From Flavobacterium sp. KJJ (lineage in GTDB: Bacteria; Bacteroidota; Bacteroidia; Flavobacteriales; Flavobacteriaceae): a DNA stretch of 64,000 nt. The stretch lies in the NCBI RefSeq assembly GCF_000708595.2, contig NZ_JARP01000005.1, positions 186,001-250,000 on the forward strand. Direction: 5' to 3'. The translations under genes were made by a program, and so were the position numbers. Positions 16,607-25,352 of this stretch are shown here, piece after piece. The notes below the pieces were generated by a model that did no database searches, was not told the origin of the DNA, and saw only the letters and a list, made by a program, of their open reading frames with translations. How positions within the stretch are numbered: the stretch's first letter is position 1; each line of letters starts with the position of its first letter.

Positions 16607-17887
16607 TTAATTTCCAATTGCCAGCGTGTTGTTTACATTCATCCTAAAATCCGGATTTCCTTTGATGCTTGGCATAGTAAACAACTCACTATTTTTAATA
16701 TTTGTGTATTGTATATCTGCTTCTGGCTTGTTATAAAAGCTTTCAATTTCTTTGTTTCCGCTTCCGGCTTCACTTGTAATACCGCCATTACAATTGTTAA
16801 CAACTAGGTTTTTAAAAGTAAGTTTAGCTAAATTCACTTCACCATTTCCAATGTTTCCTTCTAATAAAACAAAAGGCGTAAAACCAGAAATAATGCTGTT
16901 GGATAAATTAAAGAAAGTGTCTTCTCTAACATAAACCGACTCTCTTACTAGTCCTTGGTTGTTTTCTTCTAGATTGACTAAAGTGATATTGCTGGCATTA
17001 ATTTTAGTCATTTTTTTGGTCATATCTGTATTTCCAATTTTATCGTAGGAATCGACTTCAAAACATCTTGAACCTGAGACATCAGATGAAAACGGATGAC
17101 GAATAGCAATACTGTTATTTATATTGATTTGAGCGCCTTGTGTAAAATCAAAATCATCATCTGTAGTTCGGTAAGAAATTAAATTATTCAGGTTCAGATC
17201 GCCTCCATAACATTCAAAAGAATCATCATTAGAATAGCTGATTTGTATGTTGCTTAAAACTGTTTTTCTTCCAACTCCTGCTAAAGAAAGCCCATTAAGT
17301 TCTTTTAAAGCACTTAATTTTCTTCCAGAGTACTCAATACGAACATATTTTAAAATTCCAGAATTGTCTTCAGCATCCTGTCCTCCGTAATGATTTAGTC
17401 CAGGCTCCAAGTCAAAAGGCAATGTGTGTAATCCGCCAAGGGTATTTATGGGTGCTTTTCCAAGAACAATAATACCGCCCCAATCACCAGGTTTTCTATC
17501 TGCTTTTTCTTTATTTGAAGTAAAAACAATGGGATCAGTTTCTAAACCTTCGGCCATAATTTTAGATCCGTTTGCAATAACAAGAGTACCGCAAGTTTTA
17601 TCGTCGCCACGAATTACTGTTCCAGGTTCTATGGTTAAAACGGCATTATTGGTTACGTATACTACGCCAACAAGCTGGTAGGTATTGCGTTTTAATAATT
17701 TAGTGTCTTTATCTATAGTTCCGGCGATAATATTGGTTGCTTCGTTATATTCGGTATTGGCAGGTTTAAAATTGGTCCAGTTGCTCATCCAGTTGTTATT
17801 GCCTATAATTCCTTTGGGCTGTTGCTGGGCTTGAAGAAAAAAAGAGCTTAAAAGAGTAAGAATTGCAAATTGCATTTTTGTTTTCAT
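16607..17887 (-). CDS. Secreted right-handed beta-helix protein
   Basis: A 426-residue protein with an N-terminal signal peptide (MKTKMQFAILTLLSSFFLQA). The mature part contains repeated hydrophobic-strand turns such as NAVLTIEPGTVIRGD, TLVIANGSKIMAEG, DPIVFTSN, GDWGGIIVLGKAPI and LNNLISYRTTDDDFDF, the pattern of a parallel beta-helix shared by a large Bacteroidota family of surface or periplasmic proteins of unknown function. I see no sorting domain at the C-terminus and no SusCD pair nearby. It is monocistronic. Confidence 0.75.
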   Translation of the reverse strand: MKTKMQFAILTLLSSFFLQAQQQPKGIIGNNNWMSNWTNFKPANTEYNEATNIIAGTIDKDTKLLKRNTYQLVGVVYVTNNAVLTIEPGTVIRGDDKTCGTLVIANGSKIMAEGLETDPIVFTSNKEKADRKPGDWGGIIVLGKAPINTLGGLHTLPFDLEPGLNHYGGQDAEDNSGILKYVRIEYSGRKLSALKELNGLSLAGVGRKTVLSNIQISYSNDDSFECYGGDLNLNNLISYRTTDDDFDFTQGAQININNSIAIRHPFSSDVSGSRCFEVDSYDKIGNTDMTKKMTKINASNITLVNLEENNQGLVRESVYVREDTFFNLSNSIISGFTPFVLLEGNIGNGEVNLAKLTFKNLVVNNCNGGITSEAGSGNKEIESFYNKPEADIQYTNIKNSELFTMPSIKGNPDFRMNVNNTLAIGN

Positions 17888-18029
17888 AACTATGATTTTG
17901 ATTTCTAGTTTTTGATTTTTTTTTGTTAGCCCAAAATTAGAGGCCGAATGTTAATCAAAACACGGTCTGTTGTTATGAAAGTGTTAGTGGAGTATTAAGA
18001 ACGTTATCTTTTTGAAAAGTAAATAAAAT

Positions 18030-18066
18030 AACAAACCCCAATAACACTGGGCTATTGGGGTTTGTT
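18030..18066. terminator. Intrinsic terminator after the YceI gene
   Basis: A 14-bp stem (AACAAACCCCAATA / TATTGGGGTTTGTT) with a 9-nt loop lies 28 nt past the YceI stop. The following minus-strand sequence is AT-rich. Confidence 0.75.
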
Positions 18067-18093
18067 TATGTAAGAATTACTTCGTTTAAAATA

Positions 18094-18660
18094 TTAGAAT
18101 TTTAAAGTTACAGCTAATTCGAAATCGTCATTGATAGTTTTGTCTCCTAAGTTTTCGAAGAAGTTACCAGAGTTGTATTTGATATCGTATTTAGTTCTGT
18201 CAACTTTGAAAGCAGTTGTAGCAGTGTTTCCAGCCACAGTGATGTCAAAAGTTACAGGTTTAGTAATACCTTTGATAGTTAAATCAGCAGTAACAGTGTA
18301 AACATCAGTAGATTTAGCTCCAATAGTTTTGAAAACTAATTTTGCAGTTGGATATTTATCAGTTCCGAAGAAATCGTCAGCTTTTAAGTGACCGTTCAAT
18401 TTCCCTTGGTATTCTCCAGTTAAATCTGTAGAAGTTAATGAAGTCATATCAACAGTAAAGCTTCCTCCAGTTAATTTTTTTCCTTTGAAAACTAAAGCTC
18501 CATCTTTAAAGTTTACAGTTCCAGAGTGCTCTCCAGTTACTTTTTTTCCTACCCATTTAATAGTAGATGCTTTTACGTCGATTTTTTTAGTTTGAGCATT
18601 TACTGAAATACTAGCCGCTGCTACGAATAATGCTATTGCAATTGTTTTTAAATTTTTCAT
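18094..18660 (-). CDS. YceI-family periplasmic lipocalin-like protein
   Basis: A 188-residue secreted protein: signal peptide ending VNAQ, then the YceI beta-barrel with STIKWVGKKVTGEHSGTVNF, GSFTVDMTSL, HLKADDFFGTDKYPTAKLVF, ADLTIKGITKPVTFDI and NDDFELAVTLKF. YceI proteins bind isoprenoid quinones or similar lipids; the ligand here is inferred. It is the last gene of a MarR-nitroreductase-YceI operon, 32 nt after the nitroreductase. Confidence 0.93.
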   Translation of the reverse strand: MKNLKTIAIALFVAAASISVNAQTKKIDVKASTIKWVGKKVTGEHSGTVNFKDGALVFKGKKLTGGSFTVDMTSLTSTDLTGEYQGKLNGHLKADDFFGTDKYPTAKLVFKTIGAKSTDVYTVTADLTIKGITKPVTFDITVAGNTATTAFKVDRTKYDIKYNSGNFFENLGDKTINDDFELAVTLKF

Positions 18661-18692
18661 GTTGTTTAAAATTGATTTTGGATTAATATTAA

Positions 18693-19325
18693 TTATATAG
18701 TGATAAATAATTCTTCTTGAGATTTTCTAACTTTTTTGTAATGCTGTGTGTCATCTTCTTCATGTCTGTAACCTACAGCGGCAATTACAGAAGCGTTTAA
18801 GCCTAGTTTGTCTAAACCTAAGATTTCATTGAAAGCTGTCGGATTAAAACCTTCCATTGGTGTTGCGTCAATTTTTAATTCTGCTGCAGCACTTAATAAG
18901 TTTCCTAAAGCGATATAAGTTTGTTTAGCTGTCCAGATTTTTTTAAGATCATCAGACATTGGACTAATAGCACCTTTCATATAGTCGCTAAATCCAGCTA
19001 ATGCTTCTTCAGGAATATTTCTTGTTTTAGAAATGTTTTGAATATATCCATTAATATGTGAATCATCTACTGCAGTTTGACTTGCAAAAACAAATATTTG
19101 AGAAGCATCTGTAATTTGAGTCTGACCATAGGCAGCTTCTTTTAATTTTGCTCTAATTTCTGGATTTTCAACAATTATTACTTTGTATAATTGCAATCCA
19201 TAAGAAGAGGCGCTTAGTCTAACAGCTTCTTTAATTGTATTTAAATCAGCAGCAGAGATTTTTTTAGTTGCATCATACTTTTTAGTTGCATATCTCCAAT
19301 TTAGATTTTCTAATAATGTGCTCAT
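18693..19325 (-). CDS. Oxygen-insensitive NAD(P)H nitroreductase-family flavoprotein
   Basis: A 210-residue FMN oxidoreductase. The N-terminal LNWRYATKKYDATKKIS carries the FMN-phosphate-binding RxATKxY pattern of NfsB-like enzymes, LSASSYGLQLYKVIIVENPEI is the second flavin segment, and ATPMEGFNPTAFNEILGL with IAAVGYRHEEDDTQ closes the fold. Such enzymes reduce quinones and nitroaromatics. It lies 5 nt after the MarR gene, so the MarR regulator probably controls it. Confidence 0.93.
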   Translation of the reverse strand: MSTLLENLNWRYATKKYDATKKISAADLNTIKEAVRLSASSYGLQLYKVIIVENPEIRAKLKEAAYGQTQITDASQIFVFASQTAVDDSHINGYIQNISKTRNIPEEALAGFSDYMKGAISPMSDDLKKIWTAKQTYIALGNLLSAAAELKIDATPMEGFNPTAFNEILGLDKLGLNASVIAAVGYRHEEDDTQHYKKVRKSQEELFITI

Positions 19326-19330
19326 AAATA

Positions 19331-19792
19331 TTAATTTTGTTGGGTTCGGTATTTTTCTAATAATTGATTTAATAATTCTAATTCCTCCTGGCTTATGTTC
19401 TCAGCAAATATGCGTTCGTGCTCATCTACTTTGGGGTCTAATTCCTTTAATACATCCAAACCTTTTTGGGTTATCGAAACTTCAATTTTGCGTCGATTGC
19501 CAGGGCAAACATTTCGTGTCACAAAATCCTTCAATAACAGTTTGTCTACTAATCGGGTTGTATTGCTTGTTTTTGCAAGCATACGTTCCTGAATGACACA
19601 CATATTAGCAGGTTTTCCTTTTTGTCCTCTTAATATACGCAACACATTATATTGTTCTCCAGATAAATCATACGGTTTTATCAACTCGTTGAAATGATCC
19701 TGAATCACATTTTGCGTGTACATGATATTCAGAATAACTTTTTTCGCATTATCCATCTTAACTGTACTTTTTATAACCTCTTCAATTGTCAT
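19331..19792 (-). CDS. MarR-family transcriptional regulator
   Basis: A 153-residue winged-helix repressor. The core LSGEQYNVLRILRG is followed by the recognition helix region CVIQERMLAKTSNTTRLVDKLL and the wing RNVCPGNRRKIEVSITQKG. Two cysteines (in NMCVIQ and NVCPGN) might allow thiol sensing, which is speculation. It heads the operon with the nitroreductase and YceI genes, and two TTGTATATACAA palindromes directly upstream are likely operators. Confidence 0.92.
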   Translation of the reverse strand: MTIEEVIKSTVKMDNAKKVILNIMYTQNVIQDHFNELIKPYDLSGEQYNVLRILRGQKGKPANMCVIQERMLAKTSNTTRLVDKLLLKDFVTRNVCPGNRRKIEVSITQKGLDVLKELDPKVDEHERIFAENISQEELELLNQLLEKYRTQQN

Positions 19793-19807
19793 AGTCGTAA
19801 GTGTATA

Positions 19808-19851
19808 ATTTGTATATACAAATGTACAGGTTTTAATAGTTGTATATACAA
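19808..19851. promoter_or_regulatory. Paired MarR operators (TTGTATATACAA)
   Basis: ATTTGTATATACAAAT (19808-19823) is a perfect 16-bp palindrome and its core TTGTATATACAA recurs at 19840-19851, centres 30 bp apart or about three helical turns. They lie 16-60 nt upstream of the MarR start, where a self-regulating MarR would bind. Confidence 0.72.
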
Positions 19852-20022
19852 ATGTGATGTTAATTTTTTGTTAATTCAAATTTCATAGGCCATAACACAT
19901 ATGAAAACTAACTAAAAATGAGAATAAAAATAATTAATTTAAAGATGTAAAATATTGATTTTTTGATATTTAACTAAATCTTAAAGTTCTAATAGTAAAG
20001 AAATTAATTTAAATTTTACAAA

Positions 20023-20142
20023 TTGGGGCGTGCCACCATCCCGATAAAAGGGCAAAATAACTATGCGCATATACGCCCTTTTATCGCGATGCTGTCGGGC
20101 TATCCGCACTGCTTCGGCAGTTAGCTTCTATCCCTCACGCGA
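20023..20142. repeat. Structured intergenic repeat, copy 2 (reverse orientation)
   Basis: Read on the minus strand it contains GCGTGAGGGATAGAAGC, GCGGATAGCCCG, an internal hairpin (GCGATAAAAGGGC / GCCCTTTTATCGGG) and ends GCACGCCCCAA. The outer stem is GCGTG/CACGC where the other two copies have GCGTT/AACGC, a compensatory change. Confidence 0.7.
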
Positions 20143-20156
20143 GCACACGACATGAA

Positions 20157-20189
20157 AAACCCGGCATGTTTAGAAAAGATGCCGGGTTT
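20157..20189. terminator. Intrinsic terminator after the YeeE/YedE genes
   Basis: An 11-bp GC-rich stem (AAACCCGGCAT / ATGCCGGGTTT) with an 11-nt loop, followed by a short T run on the minus strand; ends the sulfur operon. Confidence 0.75.
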
Positions 20190-20200
20190 GATAAGCATAA

Positions 20201-20229
20201 ACCTAACAAGTTTTTAAAACCTGTTAGGT
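20201..20229. repeat. ACCTAACA...TGTTAGGT hairpin repeat
   Basis: Arms ACCTAACA and TGTTAGGT enclose a second partly paired AGTTTTTAAAACC segment. The right arm AAACCTGTTAGG is identical to that of the hairpin at 7983-8009. Confidence 0.55.
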
Positions 20230-20261
20230 TTGGTATGGTATATAAATAATAATTAGGAATC

Positions 20262-20741
20262 TTAATGAGGCAATTTATCTTTTATCAACCCGTAAAACCA
20301 AGTTCCGGCAATTGCACTTAATAAAGTAACGACAATTACAGTAACTCCAGTCCCAATTTGTGCAAATAGCGGTCCAGGACAAGCGCCAGTAATGGCCCAT
20401 CCAAAACCAAACAGTAATCCGCCATAGATTTGTCCTTTGCTGAAAACTTTAGGCTGAATTTCTATTTTTTCTCCATGAATGGTTTTAATGTTGAATTTTT
20501 TAATCAGTTGTACTGAAATGATTCCAACCACAACAGCGCTTCCAATTACGCCGTACATAAAGAACGATTGCAATTGAAACATTTCTTGAATACGAAACCA
20601 GCTGATTATTTCGGCTTTTACGAATACAATTCCAAAAAAGATTCCAACCAGAAGATATTTTAAATTTCCTAATCCGGAATCTTTCAATTGACTTCCGTTG
20701 ATTCCTTCTGTATCTGTATTTTTATTTTCTAAATTATTCAT
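20262..20741 (-). CDS. YeeE/YedE-family sulfur transport membrane protein (short partner)
   Basis: A 159-residue protein with four or five TM segments. The family cysteine motif occurs as ITGACPGPLFAQIGTG (about residues 120-135). Two short YeeE/YedE proteins encoded side by side, as here, together correspond to one full-length thiosulfate or sulfur-compound importer. It lies 10 nt after its partner gene and downstream of a persulfide dioxygenase-rhodanese gene, which supports a role in moving reduced sulfur species. Confidence 0.88.
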   Translation of the reverse strand: MNNLENKNTDTEGINGSQLKDSGLGNLKYLLVGIFFGIVFVKAEIISWFRIQEMFQLQSFFMYGVIGSAVVVGIISVQLIKKFNIKTIHGEKIEIQPKVFSKGQIYGGLLFGFGWAITGACPGPLFAQIGTGVTVIVVTLLSAIAGTWFYGLIKDKLPH

Positions 20742-20751
20742 TTTTGAAATT

Positions 20752-21315
20752 TTAAAGTGAAAGAATATAAGGCAGGATCAAATTAGCCATAACAAAACCG
20801 CCAATCATAAAACAGATTGTGGCCACTAATGAAGGCCATTGCAAATTTGAAATTCCCATAATAGCATGTCCGCTTGTGCATCCGCCTGCGTAACGTGTTC
20901 CAAAACCAACTAAAAAGCCACCAACCACAATCATGATAAAACCACGAAGTGTCAATAAACTTTCCCACGAAAAAAGTTCTTTTGGCAATAATCCAGAATG
21001 ATCTGTAATTCCATAAGAAGCTAATTGTTCAGAAAGCTGTGGCGTAATTTCAACTGGATTTGGATTTGCTAACAAATAAGCAGCAATGATTCCGCCAAGG
21101 AAAATTCCGAAAACAAAAAATAAATTCCAGCTTTCTTTTTTCCAATCGTATTTAAAAAACGAAATATTCGCCGGAATACACATGGCGCAAATATGGCGCA
21201 ATGAAGAGCTGATCCCAAAAGATTTATTTCCGATAATCAACAATACAGGCACAGTCAACCCGATCAACGGACCCGCAACATACCAAGGCCAAGGTTCTTT
21301 TATAATTTCTAACAT
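20752..21315 (-). CDS. YeeE/YedE-family sulfur transport membrane protein
   Basis: A 187-residue membrane protein. The conserved motif GTRYAGGCTSGHAIMG (cysteine about residue 147) is the substrate-handling signature of YeeE/YedE thiosulfate transporters. A second cysteine pair lies in HICAMCIPANISF. The upstream gap of 88 nt contains GGTTCAAAGG direct repeats and a TTTGCAGC pair. Its transcription is probably driven from the promoter of the MBL-rhodanese gene. Confidence 0.9.
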   Translation of the reverse strand: MLEIIKEPWPWYVAGPLIGLTVPVLLIIGNKSFGISSSLRHICAMCIPANISFFKYDWKKESWNLFFVFGIFLGGIIAAYLLANPNPVEITPQLSEQLASYGITDHSGLLPKELFSWESLLTLRGFIMIVVGGFLVGFGTRYAGGCTSGHAIMGISNLQWPSLVATICFMIGGFVMANLILPYILSL

Positions 21316-21403
21316 TTTTTTAGGTTCAAAGGTTCAAAGGAACAGAGGTTCAAAGGGAAAAACTTTGCAGCTTTGCAGCTTTGTCTCTCTGTACCTTAAA
21401 AAT

Positions 21404-22819
21404 TTATTTTAATACTTTACTCTGACAAACAAAATCTGATTTTGGTATTTCGGTTTTTGCAATCGCTCCAAAACCGCCGTCAACTTCGCTGAAGTTTCTA
21501 AAACCGCGTGCCTGCAAAATAGAAGCTGCAATCATACTTCGATATCCGCCCGCACAATGCAGATAAAAATGCTCGTTTGGGTTAATATCTTTTACCCAGT
21601 CATTTATATAGGCAAGAGGTTTGCTGTAAGCATTATCAATATGTTCCGATTCATATTCTGTTTCTTTTCGAATATCGATTACTTTATCGTCTTCAATCTT
21701 AAATTCGCTTGCGAATTGTTCTGCGGTAATTCGATTAACCGTATCAACTTCAAAACCAGCTTTTTGCCAAGCTTCAAATCCGCCTTCTAAATGTCCGATA
21801 ATCGAATCAAAACCTACACGGCTTAAACGTGTTACGGTTTCTTCTTCTAAGCCATTTTCAGTAACTAATATAATAGGCTGTTTTACATTCGCAATCAAAG
21901 TTCCAACCCACGGTGCAAAATCACCATTGATCCCGATATTAATTGACTGCGGAATAAATCCTTTTGCAAAATCACCGCTTTTGCGAGTATCTAAAACTAA
22001 AGCTCCAGTTTCCTCGGCGACAGCCTCAAACTCTGTTGCTTTAATAGTTTTCATTCCATTATGCAAAACCGATTCGAAACTTTCGTAACCTTGCTTGTTC
22101 ATTGCCACATTCATGCTGAAATAGGCTGGAGGAGGCAATAGGCCGTCGGTTACTTCTTCAATAAACTCAGCTTCTGTCATATTCGCACGCAAAGCATAAT
22201 TCGTCGCTTTTTGATTCCCAATTGTCGAAACAGTTTCTTTGCTCATATTTTTTCCGCATGCGCTTCCCGCACCGTGCGCTGGATAAACGATTACATCATC
22301 GGCCAAAGTCATAATTTTATTTCTTAAGGAGTGAAATAAAATCCCAGCCAATTCATCTTGTGTCATTCCAGCAGCTTTTTGAGCTAAATCTGGTCGGCCA
22401 ACATCTCCAATGAACAAAGTATCACCAGAAAAAATAGCATGGTCTTTTCCATTTTCGTCAATCAATAAATACGTTGTGCTTTCCATTGTATGACCTGGAG
22501 TATGCAATGCTTTTATAGTAATTTTTCCGATTTTAAATTCTTGTCCGTCTTTTGCAGAAATGCAGTCAAACTCACAAGCCGCATTTGGTCCGTAAACAAT
22601 TGGAGCCTTAGTTTCTTTGCTTAAATCAATATGTCCAGAAACAAAATCAGCGTGAAAATGCGTTTCGAAAATATATTTTAATGTAACGTTATCGCGTTCT
22701 AAACGATCTAAGTAAGGCTGGATTTCTCGTAAAGGATCAATAATCGCAGCTTCTCCGTTTGAAGTTATATAATAAGCACCTTGTGCCAGGCATCCGGTGT
22801 AAATTTGTTCTATTTTCAT
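21404..22819 (-). CDS. Persulfide dioxygenase-like MBL hydrolase fused to two rhodanese domains
   Basis: A 471-residue protein: residues 1-240 form an ETHE1/BlhB-type metallo-beta-lactamase with metal ligands in ETHFHADFVSGH, HTPGHT, FSGDTLFIGDVGRPD and YPAHGAGSACG. Residues about 255-355 are a first rhodanese domain whose loop (LVTENG) lacks the catalytic cysteine, and residues about 365-460 a second one with active loop HCAGGYRS. The expected chemistry is oxidation of glutathione-type persulfides to sulfite with sulfur transfer. It heads the operon with the two YeeE genes. Confidence 0.93.
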   Translation of the reverse strand: MKIEQIYTGCLAQGAYYITSNGEAAIIDPLREIQPYLDRLERDNVTLKYIFETHFHADFVSGHIDLSKETKAPIVYGPNAACEFDCISAKDGQEFKIGKITIKALHTPGHTMESTTYLLIDENGKDHAIFSGDTLFIGDVGRPDLAQKAAGMTQDELAGILFHSLRNKIMTLADDVIVYPAHGAGSACGKNMSKETVSTIGNQKATNYALRANMTEAEFIEEVTDGLLPPPAYFSMNVAMNKQGYESFESVLHNGMKTIKATEFEAVAEETGALVLDTRKSGDFAKGFIPQSINIGINGDFAPWVGTLIANVKQPIILVTENGLEEETVTRLSRVGFDSIIGHLEGGFEAWQKAGFEVDTVNRITAEQFASEFKIEDDKVIDIRKETEYESEHIDNAYSKPLAYINDWVKDINPNEHFYLHCAGGYRSMIAASILQARGFRNFSEVDGGFGAIAKTEIPKSDFVCQSKVLK

Positions 22820-22845
22820 GATATGAATTGAAGAATGATGGGTTA

Positions 22846-22889
22846 CAAAGATAACTTTGTTTTTCTAGAAAATAAGTGACTAATGTTAC
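22846..22889 (-). promoter_or_regulatory. Promoter with Crp/Fnr-type site of the persulfide dioxygenase operon
   Basis: A perfect minus-strand -7 box TATCTTTG lies at 22853-22846. The imperfect dyad GTGACTAATGTTAC at 22876-22889 is centred 29.5 bp upstream of the box, equivalent to about -41.5 from transcription start, the class II activator position. The same site at the same distance precedes the TauE/SafE gene. Confidence 0.65.
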
Positions 22890-23046
22890 AGAAATTTGAT
22901 TTTTAATTAAAAAACAATTTCACCATATAAATGATATACCTTTATTTTAGCTTCACGCAGATTGCAGATTGTTTTAGATTACTTATAGCACTTATATGGT
23001 GCAAAAAAAAATCTATGTAATTTTACAACTGACCAAAATTATTGAT

Positions 23047-23640
23047 ATGAAGACAGAAGATTTATTGAATCAAATTGCTTTTATAAAAGAAATTGATAAA
23101 GTAAAATATATTGAGCGAAAAACAAAATTGTTTAACAGTGACCGTACTGAAAATGATGCAGAACACAGCTGGCATTTGGCTTTAATGGCAATTGTTTTGG
23201 CAGAACATTCAGATGAACCGATTGATATATTAAAAGTCGTAAAAATGGTTTTGATACACGATATTGTAGAAATCGACGCTGAAGATATTTTTATTTATGA
23301 TGAAGTAAAAAATCATTCAAATACCGATGAAGAACGTTTGGCGGCGAATCGAATTTTTGGTTTGCTTCCAAAAAAACAAGCTGAAGATTTTATTTCGATT
23401 TGGGAAGAATTTGAAGCCGGAGAAACCAACGAAGCTAAATTTGCAAAATCGATAGACCGATTAGAACCTTTACTGCAAAACACTTCTAACAACGGAGGCA
23501 CTTGGAGAGAGTTTGGAGTGGCTTACGATAAGGTTTACGAAAAAAAGAGTGTTATAAAAAATGGTTCAAAATCGTTGTGGAATTACGCTGAAGGTTTGAT
23601 TAATGAAAGTGTCGAAAAAGGGATCTTGAAAAAAGATTAA
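23047..23640 (+). CDS. HD-domain 5'-deoxynucleotidase-like protein (YfbR/HDDC2 type)
   Basis: I start at the ATG at 23047 (MKTEDLLNQIAF), 17 codons inside the longest frame, because the upstream part reads as promoter sequence. The 197-residue product has the HD metal-binding pattern: EHSWHLALMAIVLAEH, then VLIHDIVEIDAEDIF, and a later aspartate in FAKSIDRLEPLL. Relatives remove phosphate from nucleoside monophosphates. It is a single gene, divergent from the sulfur operon. Confidence 0.88.
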   Translation: MKTEDLLNQIAFIKEIDKVKYIERKTKLFNSDRTENDAEHSWHLALMAIVLAEHSDEPIDILKVVKMVLIHDIVEIDAEDIFIYDEVKNHSNTDEERLAANRIFGLLPKKQAEDFISIWEEFEAGETNEAKFAKSIDRLEPLLQNTSNNGGTWREFGVAYDKVYEKKSVIKNGSKSLWNYAEGLINESVEKGILKKD

Positions 23641-23746
23641 ATTGACGATTGTCCCCAAGTTTGAACCTTAGGCTATTTTAAACATAGAGATGTCAGAACA
23701 TAGTCAATTGTTTCAACCATTGGAACGCAAAGAATATACGGCGTAA

Positions 23747-23854
23747 TTTGTCATTTCGACCGAAGGGAGAAATCACACGCGGTATTCGACAAAGATGGCA
23801 GACTTTGCTTGCGGATCTTCTAGTGCGATTTCTCCCTTCGGTCGAAATGACAAA
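23747..23854. repeat. Large palindromic intergenic repeat with 28-bp arms
   Basis: Arms at 23747-23774 and 23827-23854 are perfect inverted repeats (left arm begins TTTGTCATTTCGACCGAAGG), with 52 nt between them that include GCAGACTTTGCTTGCGGA. It fills most of the 363-bp gap before cydA. A half-length relative lies at 7111-7179. I see no open frame or transposase in it. Confidence 0.85.
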
Positions 23855-24003
23855 CTTGGAGGAGTACAGCCAAATAAAATTGTAACCTACTCTTTTAAAT
23901 TGTTGAAAAGTTTAACAAATATAAGACGATAAACTTTTTTTTAAGGACGTGAATTCGGGTTTTAATGGGTAAATTTGTGAGACTTCATAAACAAATTACC
24001 ACT

Positions 24004-25350
24004 ATGGAAGAAATGCTTTTTTATGACCGAATGCAATTCGCCTTCACAATTACCTTTCACTATCTTTTTCCGCAGCTTACAATGGGTCTTTCGCTCATTA
24101 TTGTGTACTTCAAATGGAAATACTTAAAAACTAAAGACGAACAATACAATCACGCCACTCATTTCTGGATGAAAATTTTCGCACTCAATTTTGCGATGGG
24201 CGTTGTAACCGGAATTCCGATGGAGTTTCAGTTTGGAACAAACTGGGCAAAATTCTCTGAGTTAACAGGCGGCATTATTGGTCAGACTTTGGCAATGGAG
24301 GGAATGTTTTCTTTCTTTCTCGAATCGTCATTTCTGGGAATATTTTTATTTGGAGAAAAAATCCTCGGACATAAATGGCATTTTGTAACGGGATTATTAA
24401 TTATGATTGGTTCTTGGGCCAGCGGTTTTTTAATTATTGCTACACATTCGTGGATGCAAAATCCAGTAGGTTATGAAATTCTCGAGAACGGAAAATTTGT
24501 TTTGAATAATTTTCAGGCGTTATTTTTAAATCCTTGGCTTTGGCCTTCTTATTTGCATAATCAAGCCGCTTCTTTAGTTACAAGTTCTTTTGTTGTGGCG
24601 GGAATCGGAGCCTTTTATATTTTGAGCCAAAAGAATGTTTCTTTCGGAAGATTGTTCTTAAAAACGGGTGTTATTTTCGGATTGATTTCTAGCATTGTTG
24701 TAGCCGTTCCTACAGGAGATTTACTGGCAAAAAATGTGGTTAAATATCAACCTGTAACTTTTGCCGGAATGGAAGGAATTTTTCATACCGAGAAAAAAGG
24801 CTCTGAGATTGTCTTAATTGGACAGCCCGATGTAAAAGACAAAAAATTGGACAATAAAATTGCCGTTCCTAATATTTTGAGTTTTCTGACTTACGGAAAT
24901 TGGGATCAGGAAATTAAAGGTTTAGATCAGTTTGAAGAAGATCTTCATCCTACTAATATTTCTGGATTGTATTATGCGTATCACATTATGGTCGGACTCG
25001 GAACGGTATTTATCGGATTAATGATTTTGGCACTTTTTCAACTAATAAGAAGAAAATTATACGAAACTAAATGGATTTTATGGTCACTAATGTTCATGAT
25101 GCCATTTCCGTATATCGCTAATACAACAGGCTGGTACACGGCTGAGTTAGGAAGACAGCCTTGGCTGGTCTACAATTTAATGCGAACTGCAGCTGGAGCA
25201 TCGCCAACGGTTTCATCCGGAAACACCTTGTTTACTTTGCTTGGTTTTATAGGATTGTACCTTTTACTCGGAATGCTGTTTTTGCTTTTAATTGGAAAAA
25301 TTATCAATAAAGGACCTCATCATGTGGAACTTTCAACAGAAAAAATATAA
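24004..25350 (+). CDS. cydA: Cytochrome bd ubiquinol oxidase subunit I
   Basis: Quinol-oxidising, haem-binding subunit of the high-affinity terminal oxidase. I start at MEEMLFYDRMQFAF (24004), which places FHYLFPQLTMG, with the haem b595 histidine, at the normal position. Also visible are MEFQFGTNW, METFSF-like MEGMFSFFLES, and the family signature ELGRQPWLVYNLMRT. The loop between TM6 and TM7 is short, the short-Q-loop type. The nine or so TM helices and 448-residue length fit. It is followed by cydB after 2 nt; I see no cydX. Confidence 0.96.
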   Translation: MEEMLFYDRMQFAFTITFHYLFPQLTMGLSLIIVYFKWKYLKTKDEQYNHATHFWMKIFALNFAMGVVTGIPMEFQFGTNWAKFSELTGGIIGQTLAMEGMFSFFLESSFLGIFLFGEKILGHKWHFVTGLLIMIGSWASGFLIIATHSWMQNPVGYEILENGKFVLNNFQALFLNPWLWPSYLHNQAASLVTSSFVVAGIGAFYILSQKNVSFGRLFLKTGVIFGLISSIVVAVPTGDLLAKNVVKYQPVTFAGMEGIFHTEKKGSEIVLIGQPDVKDKKLDNKIAVPNILSFLTYGNWDQEIKGLDQFEEDLHPTNISGLYYAYHIMVGLGTVFIGLMILALFQLIRRKLYETKWILWSLMFMMPFPYIANTTGWYTAELGRQPWLVYNLMRTAAGASPTVSSGNTLFTLLGFIGLYLLLGMLFLLLIGKIINKGPHHVELSTEKI

Positions 25351-25352
25351 GT

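Noticed and set aside
23747..23854. Large palindrome as an insertion sequence or CRISPR remnant
   Set aside because: No transposase, no target duplication visible and only one pair of arms.
23641..24003. Fnr box (TTGAT-N4-ATCAA) upstream of cydA
   Set aside because: I looked for it and found none; the gap is mostly the palindromic repeat.
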